Of a stretch of DNA of 39,001 bases, positions 1 through 8,313 are shown one piece after another. A program made the translations under genes and the position numbers. A model generated the notes under the pieces. The model ran no database searches, had not been told where the DNA came from, and saw only the letters and a list, made by a program, of their open reading frames with translations. The first letter of the stretch is position 1; each line of letters opens with the position of its first letter. Origin of the DNA: Reticulitermes lucifugus (Eukaryota; Arthropoda; Insecta; Blattodea; Rhinotermitidae); NCBI GenBank assembly GCA_026260175.1, contig JAKCWW010002169.1, positions 21,815 to 60,815 on the forward strand, written 5' to 3'.

Positions 1-1050
1 TATAGGGGAATTTTAAGAATAAACTATTGTGAATAAAGTTTATGTGCATTAGTTGGTGTTTAACGACGGATGAAGTTCTTGGCCTGTTGCGGTTACAATT
101 AGTGAAACTGTTCCATCCATCTCTCTCACTCGTCCACATGTACTAGGTACGTACACGTACCGGGTGGTGCAGGAAACGACGTTTAAACAGTAAAAATGGA
201 TCTACGGGTTTGAATAGAACGCATAAACGGGGTACAGAACGATTATAAGCATTTAGCTTTAACGGATTCTGACGATAGCCGTGACTGAAATTTTGGACTC
301 TGTACATCATCTCAGGCTAAACGCTCACAACGTTTCGGAAGCTGTACATACATCCTTCTTCAGGTGGATGACGGAAATGCGAACTTGTGGCGTGGGTGCG
401 ACACCAGCATCACATCAGGGTCCTGAAATACATGGCAATAAACGCAGGAAGAGTATGCAGCTTTTGTTAAGGTAATACTTCTGTAGATTATAAAATAACG
501 TGGCGGTCGTGACATAATTTTCTTTAACTTTCAGTCTGATGGTGACAACTAATTAACCACTGGAGCAAAGTATTTGAATTTGGTATGGCAAGAGTTCATA
601 AACGTACCTACATGTCATACAAGAAATACTGTTCGCAATTCAGCAGTTACAAACATGGTGACGATACGAAACTTGGAAGTTCAAAAAGCAATCATTTTGC
701 GCTTGCTGGCATACACATATAAGACATTCATGACAAACAGCGATCGCACCGACAAGATTTTTCGAAAATGGTCAGTGTGTTCATGCATGGAAAAAGAGTA
801 CATGCATGCATAAAGTCATAAAATGAATGTTCGAATACGACCACACTAACAGGAAGTTTCAGCTGCCACCACGCTTTAGCAACACGGAAGAAAAACGCAT
901 GGCGGAATGTACGTGATGTTTCATTCAATTCTTATCCTCCGTGGTACATGGAGGTGTCTACCTCCGAGGAAAGACCCCAAAAGTCATCTATTATGAATGA
1001 AAACTGGACAAAATTGTATTACAAGTTTGGACAAAAGGATCACACTAGCT
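1..1050. other. Unannotated stretch
   Basis: I see no gene, RNA or recognisable repeat here. The open frames are short (under 80 codons), overlap on opposite strands and show no known domain. Short self-complementary words occur around GCATGC near 783-813 and TACGTACACGTACC near 146-160, but none is long enough to call an element. Confidence 0.5.
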
Positions 1051-1066
1051 AGAATATTTCAGTTAC

Positions 1067-1339
1067 CCATGTAATCGCCTTGCTTTTTAAAGCCGTCTGA
1101 TCCAACAATCCATAAGTTTCCTGATTCACTACGAAGACAGTACGGTATTCACAGCTTGGCCTCCAGCCATTACTGTACGGCTTCTTTCTAAGTGCGATGC
1201 TCATTCCACAAGCAGTTTCGCCACCAGTGATTACTCCGTCGTCCCGGATACGCTGATCGATCCGCAACCTCAACACATGCACAGTCGATGGCAGTCTATA
1301 ATGAACTTTATCAACATCTGTCCACTCTAATTTAAATAT
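1067..1339 (-). CDS. Possible internal exon, unknown protein
   Basis: Read on the minus strand, an AG (plus positions 1340-1341) is followed by an open frame of exactly 273 nt, 91 codons, ending in TGG directly before GTAACT, a plausible donor. The peptide starts IFKLEWTDVDKVHY and contains GVITGGETACGMSIALRKK and WRPSCEYRTVFVVNQETYG; I recognise no family. The frame stays open past the donor for a few codons. Weak points: the sequence before the acceptor is purine-rich, with no clear polypyrimidine tract. The exon is phase 0 at both ends, so it cannot follow the 3937-4090 exon directly, because that one ends one base into a codon. It could be a real exon of another gene, an exon reached through a missing intermediate, or a chance frame. 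Confidence 0.25.
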
Positions 1340-2750
1340 CTGCATCTATACTTAATATTTTCCTCTGGTTTGTACAGTTATCGCAATAGACTGCCATGCT
1401 TCAGTAAATGTCACTAGTTTTCACACCATATCACAATAAAAGTCGGGCCAAAGAGCATCGTTCTTCGTTCGTACATTGTATCAATGGTGCAGCCACGTTA
1501 AACGTATCACATTACTGTCTGCATTAAAATGACAGAACGTTGGTATCATTCATACCAGCCCTCTTTTCAACATTGCCATCACATCTGACACAAACCGAAA
1601 TTGCCCTTCCGCTTTCACCTTTTCCTTCACTCCATATGTTTAAGTCTATTAGCCACGAAGGGGCGCTACGAGTTGTCATGATCGATTCCTCCCATGCAAG
1701 AATCGTAAGGCCACATCATTGAAAGCTAGGCCGTGGAGCGGTGTCTACACGAGTTACTGAGGCATTACAAGCTCCTGAAGCAATGTTGGACGAGATCTAA
1801 TTATGCTGATTCATCTATAAGGTAGTTTTATCAGAAAAACGTGGTGCGTTGAAATGTTGAAGACTTAAAACAAAAATTAAAATATCCCGAGCAGGGCAAA
1901 ATACGTAACTTGATGATGCAAATATGATAATTTAATCCTACCGTATTTTAGATTCGCTGTAAGTCAATATCACACCACAGCATGCCAATTTATATTATTA
2001 CCTTTCCTGCACATACTTGTACTTTATCTACAAATTAATTTTATCAGTTCTGTACGGGGGGCCTTTCCAACTCAGAAATCAGTAAGCGCTGTGGAAACCA
2101 TGGAAAAATCAACTTCCATCTCCCTTTCTCATTTCCTTTGGATAAAGCACGGAAATAATGACTATTCGTACATTTCTGCTTCTAGTATAAAGGTACAAGA
2201 CATAAAGAAGTGCAAGTTGTTGCATTTCTGCCTTAGGTATCTGGTGTTTATTTATTTATTTATGAGTTGAACTCTGGAAGACAACAACGGTCTCAGTACA
2301 AAGGTTCATAAAATGGCATTTGTGAACAAGTGTCGGCGGTACCGACATTTCCCTGAATGGTCTGATGAGCCAGGAGCTAAGAAACAGTAATTCAAGGATG
2401 ACCTCACAAGAGCAACGCTCTAATTTATACGTATATATATAAATATATTAAAACCAATTCCTTCAGTCTAATGATTATAATGGTTATCATCATCATCATC
2501 ATCAGCTCTTCCTTCTGCAGCACACTTGACAATGACAGCTTTGTTCCAAATTCAAGTCAAACTACCCAACAAGCAAAACATGTCCTAATCGTCGCTAGTC
2601 ATTACTTTTACTACGATGACGATCATCGAAACCTATTAACTGACTGCTAATGCACGTCTGGATGCAAATTTTCAACTTCAGAACAAGGAGCTCCTACAAT
2701 AGAGCCAAAATAAAACAGGACAGTGTTCTTGCTTAAAGCTAAAAGTTGTC
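1340..2750. other. Unannotated stretch with simple repeats
   Basis: I see no gene here. There is a short TTTA run near 2247-2262, an AT-rich patch near 2407-2450 and an ATC microsatellite at 2486-2503. The open frames are short and featureless. Confidence 0.5.
2486..2503 (+). repeat. (ATC)n microsatellite
   Basis: Six tandem ATC units are read directly from the sequence. They lie outside any recognisable gene. Confidence 0.9.
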
Positions 2751-2757
2751 TCTGTGT

Positions 2758-2905
2758 GCGCCACGATGGCATGGGAGAGAGTGGAGGTGTAGCTCCACTC
2801 ATTCTTAACCTTGGCGCTAGACGTAGGTGAGTGGTCAGCTTCACAACCCGGCGCTGTACCAGCGGGGAAAGAGACCCTGGTACCCGCTGGATAGAAGGCT
2901 GGGTA
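2758..2905 (-). repeat. SINE fragment (same family as 4606-4888)
   Basis: The landmarks of the fuller copies at 4606-4888 and 31636-31905 recur in the same order: a block ending CATTCTTAACC, then GTGAGTGGTCAGCTTCACA, then GCGGGGAAAGAGACCCTGGTA and GGAAGGCTGGG-like text. The tRNA-like head with its A and B boxes is missing at the right end, so this is a body-only remnant in minus orientation. The boundaries are approximate and no target-site duplication is visible. Confidence 0.55.
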
Positions 2906-3229
2906 TGTGTAAAACTAAATGTGGGGGTTTCAAATTATGATGCTGCGAACTTGCTTGCAAAAGCGAACCGGCCTACAGTAGTTCAGAGCTTAAGCATCAC
3001 ATAATGAAAACCCTGTACTATCACTTTAAGAAGCAATAAATAAGTAGTAATCCTCAGTTCATTATTCCACTTAAAAAAGTATATTACGTGGCATATAATT
3101 CTCAATTAGCATACCCACAATTTTATCACACACGTTTGAAATACGTGTAAATGAACAGAAAGTTTCAGAATTATTAATAAAAAATTAAACATTTATTATA
3201 GACACATCGCTGTATATTCAGAAATGGAC
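2906..3229. other. Unannotated stretch
   Basis: AT-rich DNA without a recognisable gene or repeat. The part near 3100-3200 is especially A/T-rich. Confidence 0.5.
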
Positions 3230-3447
3230 AATACAGAACATCCATACAGACGGGACTTTTATTCGCCAATAATGGTAGCACTGCAAAGACAAGGACTGAA
3301 TGGCAGGATCTTCGGTCTTTTCTTTTTGATGACGACATATTGCGTTAAGATCCGTATTTGGATACACTTGACTACTTCGCATTTGTATCTTCCAATTAGA
3401 TGGTATGTTTCTCCCACTGGATACGGAAGTTGCGAGTTGCTGGACAC
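3230..3447 (-). pseudogene. Very tentative SVWC-like fragment
   Basis: On the minus strand one frame reads LPYPVGETYHLIGRYKCEVV followed by KC, then YVVIKKKRPK, ending at a stop near 3259. G-E-x-Y-H followed by C-x4-C is reminiscent of the single-domain von Willebrand factor C (SVWC) proteins of insects, whose domain has a GE-x-[WFY]-H block and paired cysteines. There is no signal peptide and no upstream cysteine-containing start in frame, because a stop lies just upstream. An overlapping minus frame (3218-3541) and a plus frame (3224-3571) are also open, so open-frame length is not evidence. It may be chance or a decayed repeat. Confidence 0.12.
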
Positions 3448-3930
3448 GGCATTTGGGTTTGTGATGGACAGTCACACTGGGGCAGGTCTTTCTGCATTTC
3501 CGTTTTCCCCTGTCCGTATCACTCCAATGTTTCATACTCATTCATCTATCATCTACGCTATACAATCTTAGCAATGGACGGTGTCATTAAGGAACACATT
3601 TAAAAATGACATGACATTTGGTGAAGGGAAGATCCAATACCACTGATACCAAATTGTCGAGATCTTACACTGCGTGGGGTCGTGTAGCGAGCTTTCTTTA
3701 CGGCTAACTCCGCAAACTCAAAGCAAGGTATGAGCTGCATTTTCCAGAGTGATGCATGCCATACCGTGGCAGACACACTGCCGAATTCAACAAGAAACAT
3801 GTACACCACTAAAGACAGTTCCTCTGCCGTGTCAATATTCTGTAACCTATTATCCATTTCTAAACATAAAACACATGTTTAATTCAGGATTAATTATACC
3901 TGCCGATACTCTGTGGTCATGGTACAAGAT

Positions 3931-3936
3931 ACTTAC
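3931..3936 (-). promoter_or_regulatory. Splice donor of the 3937-4090 exon
   Basis: On the minus strand the exon ends TTTGG and the intron starts GTAAGT, the ideal 5' splice-site core. The split codon begins with G. Confidence 0.6.
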
Positions 3937-4090
3937 CCAAAGGTACGGGAACGCCTGGAGAAGTAGGGAGAGTCAGACCTGTCTGTGACGACAAAGAGCT
4001 TGAAGGAGGGGACGACGCCTCGCCCAGAAGAGACGCCTCGGATGGGTATTCAAACATAGTCGTGGCAGCGTCGTTGAATGTAATTCGAAG
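3937..4090 (-). CDS. Internal exon, taperin/phostensin-like PP1-binding region
   Basis: On the minus strand a pyrimidine-rich tract ending TTTCTTTTGCAG (4091 upward) precedes 154 nt of open frame, which ends at a strong donor, GTAAGT (3936-3931). The exon starts in phase 0 and ends one base into a codon, encoding 51 residues. It opens LRITFNDAATTMFEYPSEAS and continues with a Ser/Pro-rich tail (SSPPSSSLSSQTGLTLPTSP). R-I-T-F at residues 2-5 fits the RVxF consensus used by proteins that dock protein phosphatase 1. From memory, taperin and phostensin pair such a motif with a following [TF]-[YF]-EYPSE block and bind PP1 at actin-rich structures. Seen: splice sites, frame, motif. Inferred: the family name. 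No flanking exon of the same gene could be identified, so most of the window could be its introns. It could also be another PP1 partner. Confidence 0.6.
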
Positions 4091-4102
4091 CTGCAAAAGA
4101 AA
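4091..4102 (-). promoter_or_regulatory. Splice acceptor of the 3937-4090 exon
   Basis: On the minus strand the sequence reads TTTCTTTTGCAG. It is a polypyrimidine tract with a canonical CAG, placed exactly at the start of the conserved coding block. Confidence 0.6.
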
Positions 4103-4369
4103 TACAATTAACATTCATTAACTGAATCTATACAAAATACGTTAAAGTTTGCAACATTCATATGCCATTTTACTGCAGCTTGTGTGATTCGGGGACTGAG
4201 ATTACATTAGGCCTAACATCAACTCGTACTTTGAGACTAGCAACAGTACCCATTTTCGACAATAATTTTCTTAAAACACAATTCGGGAAATAAATTGCCC
4301 GTTTCTTACACTGTTCATCTTTTTAATACTCTTATACTTACATGTAACATGTCGTTATTTGACCAATCT

Positions 4370-4591
4370 TCACAAATAATGTAAAAAATAACAGGGTATG
4401 AAGACTGCTGTCTTCTTGGACATGAAACCGTGTAGTGTGGTATGTACTGACGTTTCGAAGTAACATGCTGCATCCTCCATAATCACGTATTCATCTACCC
4501 TAATGATGAGGGTAGCAGGTTCGTCTGTACATGGCGTCACATTCCAGAAGGCAGCAGTGTTCAGAGTCACAGCAGTGAGACCGTCGAACTT
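4370..4591 (-). repeat. Interspersed repeat, 'LTAVT..FW.VTPC' type
   Basis: The minus-strand translation contains LTAVTLNTAAFWNVTPC, then a diverged middle, then ETSVHTTLHGFMSKKTAVF. I know this pair of blocks (usually LTAVTMKSAVFWDVTPC followed by a short histidine/tyrosine tail) as a spurious 'protein' that appears at thousands of loci in blattodean and other insect annotations. It is therefore a repeat, not a gene, although it stays open for 74 codons. The mechanism class is unknown to me. Its right edge touches the target-site duplication of the neighbouring SINE. Confidence 0.55.
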
Positions 4592-4605
4592 CACAAAATA
4601 ACAGG
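4592..4605. repeat. Left target-site duplication of SINE (14 bp)
   Basis: CACAAAATAACAGG here is repeated exactly at 4889-4902. The pair brackets the SINE and is the expected footprint of LINE-driven integration. A related word, AAATAACAGGG, also occurs near 4386. Confidence 0.8.
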
Positions 4606-4888
4606 ATAAATGTGAAGGTAAAGTTCACCCTAGAACAAGCCATGAAGGCCCAGAGGGGGAGTAGAGGTATAAGTCCCTTTAACCTCGGTGATAGATGGGG
4701 TGCGTGGTCAACGTCACGCCCCGGCCGCTTTACCCCCGGCAAAGAGACCCCGTTATCCATTTTACAGGAGGCTGAGTGGGCCCCAGGGCCGGTCTGGATG
4801 GGCGCGGAAAATCTCTCCCCCACCAGGATTCGATCCCCGGACCGTCCAGCCCGTAGCGAGTCGCTATACCGACTGAGTTACCCCGGCC
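4606..4888 (-). mobile_element. tRNA-derived SINE, full length
   Basis: Read on the minus strand, the element opens GGCCGGGGTAACTCAGTCGG, which holds an A-box-like TAACTCAGTCGG. It continues with a B-box-like GGGGATCGAATCC about 35 nt later, then a unique body and a tail of TTTACCTTCACATTTAT. This tRNA head plus body layout is that of a pol III-transcribed SINE moved by LINE machinery. Exact 14-bp direct repeats (4592-4605 and 4889-4902) flank it, so both ends are defined. The plus-strand translation gives the spurious peptide KVKFTLEQAMKAQRGSRGI, which I recall from automated annotations of blattodean genomes. It is the reference copy for the fragments at 2758, 16395, 26515 and 31636. Confidence 0.85.
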
Positions 4889-4902
4889 CACAAAATAACA
4901 GG
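4889..4902. repeat. Right target-site duplication of SINE (14 bp)
   Basis: An exact copy of 4592-4605, directly abutting the tRNA-like head of the SINE. Confidence 0.8.
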
Positions 4903-5555
4903 GTACTTTAGTAAAATCAGATATGGATGCTGAAAAATATATAATGACTTGCAGTCACTGGATGTATAAACATACGAGCAGAATGAAATTTGATACCACG
5001 TTACATCCGGCTACCTGTGGCTTTTGAACGGCTGCTTCCACGAAAGTAACTGAGGGCATGTAAAAGGCAATAAGCGACCGGAAAACGCCACTACTGATTA
5101 TTGCTGCTGTTATTTGGTTTATAAAGTTGGGCACAAGAAGTACTGTTCTGAAGGACATTCGTCCATTTTCTAACCGCAAAAGCTTAGGCTAATGTTTGGC
5201 AAGAAAGGTCTACGACCTCACTCGTCATATGTGGAATCTATGCATGGAGTACCAACTTAATGAAACAAATTTCATTTCTGCTACTTTTTATTACTTCCAT
5301 TTACATTGCACCAGAAAATATAGCACGTATGGACACAGGACGGCGTATTCAAAAGATCCCGAACTCGCCGGCAAGAAGGAAAATGGCACGTAGTACAGAA
5401 TTCCAGTCTACAGTACGTTCCCTCAGTGGCTCTTCCCGTCTGATTTTCTCACTCACGTTTGGACGCATTTCTCATCTTCAAACCGGGTACTTCACATCCT
5501 GCCTATCTCAGCCTTCATAATTTGATTGCCCTAAATGATGGTTGGATAACAGTAA
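4903..5555. other. Unannotated stretch
   Basis: I see no gene or repeat that I recognise. Two overlapping plus frames (5196-5393 and 5260-5520) are open in the same stretch but show no domain. Confidence 0.5.
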
Positions 5556-5559
5556 TTAT

Positions 5560-5670
5560 GAAACTCCTCACTGCATAATTTTCTTCATCCGCCTGTTGCT
5601 TCCTTTCTCAGAATTCAAAATATTTTCTTTAGTACCTCGTCCTCAATCACCCTGAACTTGAACCCCCAAA
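5560..5670 (-). mobile_element. LINE reverse-transcriptase C-terminal fragment
   Basis: The minus-strand translation gives FKFRVIEDEVLKKIF, then after a stop and frameshift ILRKEATGG and RKLCSEEF. This matches, in order, the LINE tail I know as RVFENKVLRKIFG...GEWRKLHNEEL. It is truncated on both sides and clearly dead. It is the most upstream part of this LINE domain seen in the window; the other copies mostly keep the later PEGKRPLGRPRRRWED part. Confidence 0.6.
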
Positions 5671-6180
5671 AGATAAGTACAAACCACAACTTGTGCATCG
5701 AACAATGGTGAATTAGCAGTACTACACCAGCATTGTCCGACAAGGCGAATATCAAGTAGTTAATATGCACAAACTGTGAAGCAGGAAGACGTAGTTCATA
5801 CTTACAGAGGCCTCTCTCACGGCCCCAATTATATAACAATAAACGTATTCAGCAAAAGAGTAAAGTACAATGACATTTATCATTCATAAGGTCAACATGT
5901 GGCAGCCTGAACTTTAATCCTGTCACAAATGTGTTACAATTACACTCAAACACAAATTTAGTGTAGTGGATCGGAAAATACTGATTGGGCCTCCAGATTG
6001 TACTCGTAACCCTAGCAATATCGAAAAAGATCATTTACAGCTACGAAGGATTAACTTGCATTCAATCTCTGTTACACGTAAAAAATGTTTCTGCCACTGG
6101 AATTATAACGTACTGCCGCCACTGCGAGGAAAATATTACCAACCATTGCAAGGAATATCTCACAATTTCCGGAGGGGAAA

Positions 6181-6236
6181 GAGAGAGAGAGAGAAAAAAA
6201 ACTGCCAAAACAATGCGCGCGCGCACACACACACAC
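6181..6236 (+). repeat. (GA)n - A-tract - (GC)n(CA)n simple repeats
   Basis: A GA run (6181-6194) leads into an A tract. After about 20 bp an alternating GC run passes directly into CA repeats (about 6214-6236). The alternating purine-pyrimidine GC/CA part could adopt Z-DNA. Confidence 0.85.
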
Positions 6237-7773
6237 CAGAATGGTAACGCAACTTTCAAATATAGTACGACATATTTAAGCAAATTGACAGGGAATGGCA
6301 CGAAGGAGAATAAATGAGGTTCCTAAAAACATCTACTTGGTTGTATTAAGATTTGCTCACTATCGAAATAAAAGAGACTGGTGGAAAAATTGAAGTGGAA
6401 TTTGTCACAACGAAGACGAATGGATGGATATGTGGCCGGAAATGAACTAAACCACCCTACCCTCACCATTCTGTTTACTGGCCACAGACTTCAGCTACCC
6501 CGCGGGCCAGATAACCACTAGCCATTGTCGGGTGATATCAAAAGAAGTGGCTACAACACACACAGAATGAAGGCAGACTACCAAAGCAGGTACCGCAATA
6601 CAGTAAAATCGGGCGAGGCGATCTTGGACGCCCGAAGGAAAGATAAACTGCACCCAGTGGGTTTGGAAATAAGTGTGCACTGTTAATGAAAACGATGAAC
6701 TGAGAAAGTGCCGAAACAAAGCTTACAAATAACTTATGATGACATTTTCGGTTTTTATGACCGTACGTCTTCACACTGTGGTCTTCTGAGTTTTAACGTT
6801 ACATACTCAAAGAGGAAGAGGTCCTCCAAAATGAAGATGGAGTTTCTCCGACATGTTGGCGGCCACCCACAAGACAAAATAGTTTCAAAACCCGTTAGAC
6901 CTCAAATACTCCTACAGACAGACAAACAAATGCTTTTTGTATTATAGGCAGTCACTTCTCTTTCCATGAAAGGTCAAGGTTACATTAGCATGTGAAGTGC
7001 ATCAGAATGCTTACGAGGGCCAGACAAGGCTCAGGTGAAAGTACATGAAGACGTGACCACGTGACACACAGCACGGACCGGAAACAAGGAGACTTGTGTT
7101 TATACCAGGAAGATTTATGTTCAGCACTCAGACAAATGTTCTAACATGTTGATTTTGCTATAGTCCAAGCGATGCTCTCCATTTTCCTGTAACAGTGGTT
7201 CTTAAAACGTTCCTTTTCTCTCGACCACTTGCAAATTCCTGCGCACTTTGGCAGACCATTTAACTATGCCGCCGTTATTTAAAACTGTAACGCTATGCTA
7301 CAGACACCAAGCGTTTAAAATAATTATAAGGAATATGGAATTCAGGCGCTAATACAAGTACAATAATGAATAACCAAGCAAAATAAAATACAATTACGAA
7401 TTACTTAAATGTTTTAATTGAATGGACGTGCCTACTGGGCTAAAGCTGCAGCGTCTCCAGCCTTCCACGCAAACAGTAGGAAAAACGGGATTTCAGGCTC
7501 CCAACACAAGACGAGTCGAAAGAAAAGAACACAATAAAATAATGCCCGGTAATAAAATACAACACACGAACTACGGACACACTAATAAAAAACGAGTTTC
7601 ATCTAATTACAAAACCAAACTGGCCCCAGCAGTCAGATGTAACAATTTAAACAAGATTCGCAACGTGTAGAACTCCAGTGCTCGTACGCAGCATCACGAA
7701 AACAAGGAACAGTAACAGAGTGATTAAGGAAGGCAGGACACTGAAAGATGACTACAATCACCAAGTATTAGGA

Positions 7774-7775
7774 TA
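7774..7775. repeat. TA target duplication, left
   Basis: The dinucleotide TA sits immediately before CAGGGTTAGCCAG and is repeated at 8312-8313 after the mirrored terminus. This is the duplication expected for the IS630/Tc1/mariner superfamily. Confidence 0.7.
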
Positions 7776-8311
7776 CAGGGTTAGCCAGAAAAAGGGGCGA
7801 TTTTAAAAGCCGGTTCTTTAGGGATCCGTTGGAGCGGGAAAACTGCAACCACCTGCATTGTGTTCGCAGTCCCTTAGCATTTAGTTACGACGGAGAAGTG
7901 GACCAGTGCACAACGTGCTTTTGCTATCTAGGCGTATTACAAAAAAGGAGATAAATTCGTGGAAACCCAGCATTTGTTTCAGCATCATTCATCGCAATGA
8001 TCTTCAATGCACCACCTCCACGGGTTATCCCAGAAGTTCAACGCAGAATTCAAGAAATAGTTGCCCGAATTCCTGTGCAGATGCTGCGCCGCGTAATGAA
8101 CGTGCATTGTGGATTGGAGGAGTGTACGGAGAAACGGAGACCATCTTCAGGACGTTACTTTCAGGACATACGACACGAGAAGAAATCACCAATCGCTAAA
8201 AAATTAAATGTTTTTATTTGTACTTCAGAATATTAAGTGTAAGGGTCCCTAAAGAAACCGTTTAATCAGTTGTGAAGTTTTGAAAATCGCCGGTTTTTCT
8301 GGCTAACCCTG
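7776..8311 (+). mobile_element. Tc1/mariner-type deletion derivative (536 bp)
   Basis: The ends are inverted repeats of about 30 bp: the left starts CAGGGTTAGCCAGAAAAAG and the right, reverse-complemented, CAGGGTTAGCCAGAAAAAC, each continuing into a GGCGATTTT block. TA flanks both sides. Inside, a frame from about 7888 reads EKWTSAQRAFAI, stop, AYYKKGDKFVETQHLF, which resembles the N-terminal helix-turn-helix start of mariner-like transposases (DUF4817 type). About 10 codons later another frame reads PEVQRRIQEIVARIPVQMLR, resembling the extreme C-terminus. The catalytic DDE/D core between them is missing, so the copy is a non-autonomous internal-deletion product that would need transposase in trans. 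Confidence 0.8.
7888..8199 (+). pseudogene. Fused N- and C-terminal remnants of mariner-like transposase
   Basis: The N-terminal remnant (about 7888-7985) carries an in-frame stop after QRAFAI and another before the junction. The C-terminal remnant (about 7997-8199) reads NAPPPRVIPEVQRRIQEIVA and ends KKLNVFICTSEY in one frame. In intact relatives the two parts are separated by roughly 250 or more residues holding the three catalytic acidic residues. None of that is present, so no activity is expected. Confidence 0.7.
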
Positions 8312-8313
8312 TA
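8312..8313. repeat. TA target duplication, right
   Basis: TA directly follows the right inverted terminus of the mariner-type element. Confidence 0.7.

Larger units (their letters stand above)
5671..7775. other. Unannotated stretch
   Basis: I find no gene here. It contains a GA/GC/CA simple-repeat cluster at 6181-6236. Two related words, AATAAAATACAA followed by an ACGAA[CT]TAC-type block, occur near 7383 and 7551, too short to name. Confidence 0.5.

Noticed and set aside
4612..4911. 99-codon open frame on the plus strand
   Set aside because: It is the translation of the complete SINE at 4606-4888, a well-known spurious protein.
6214..6236. GC/CA alternating run as a regulatory Z-DNA site
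   Set aside because: It is part of an ordinary simple-repeat cluster, with no promoter or gene nearby to give it a role.
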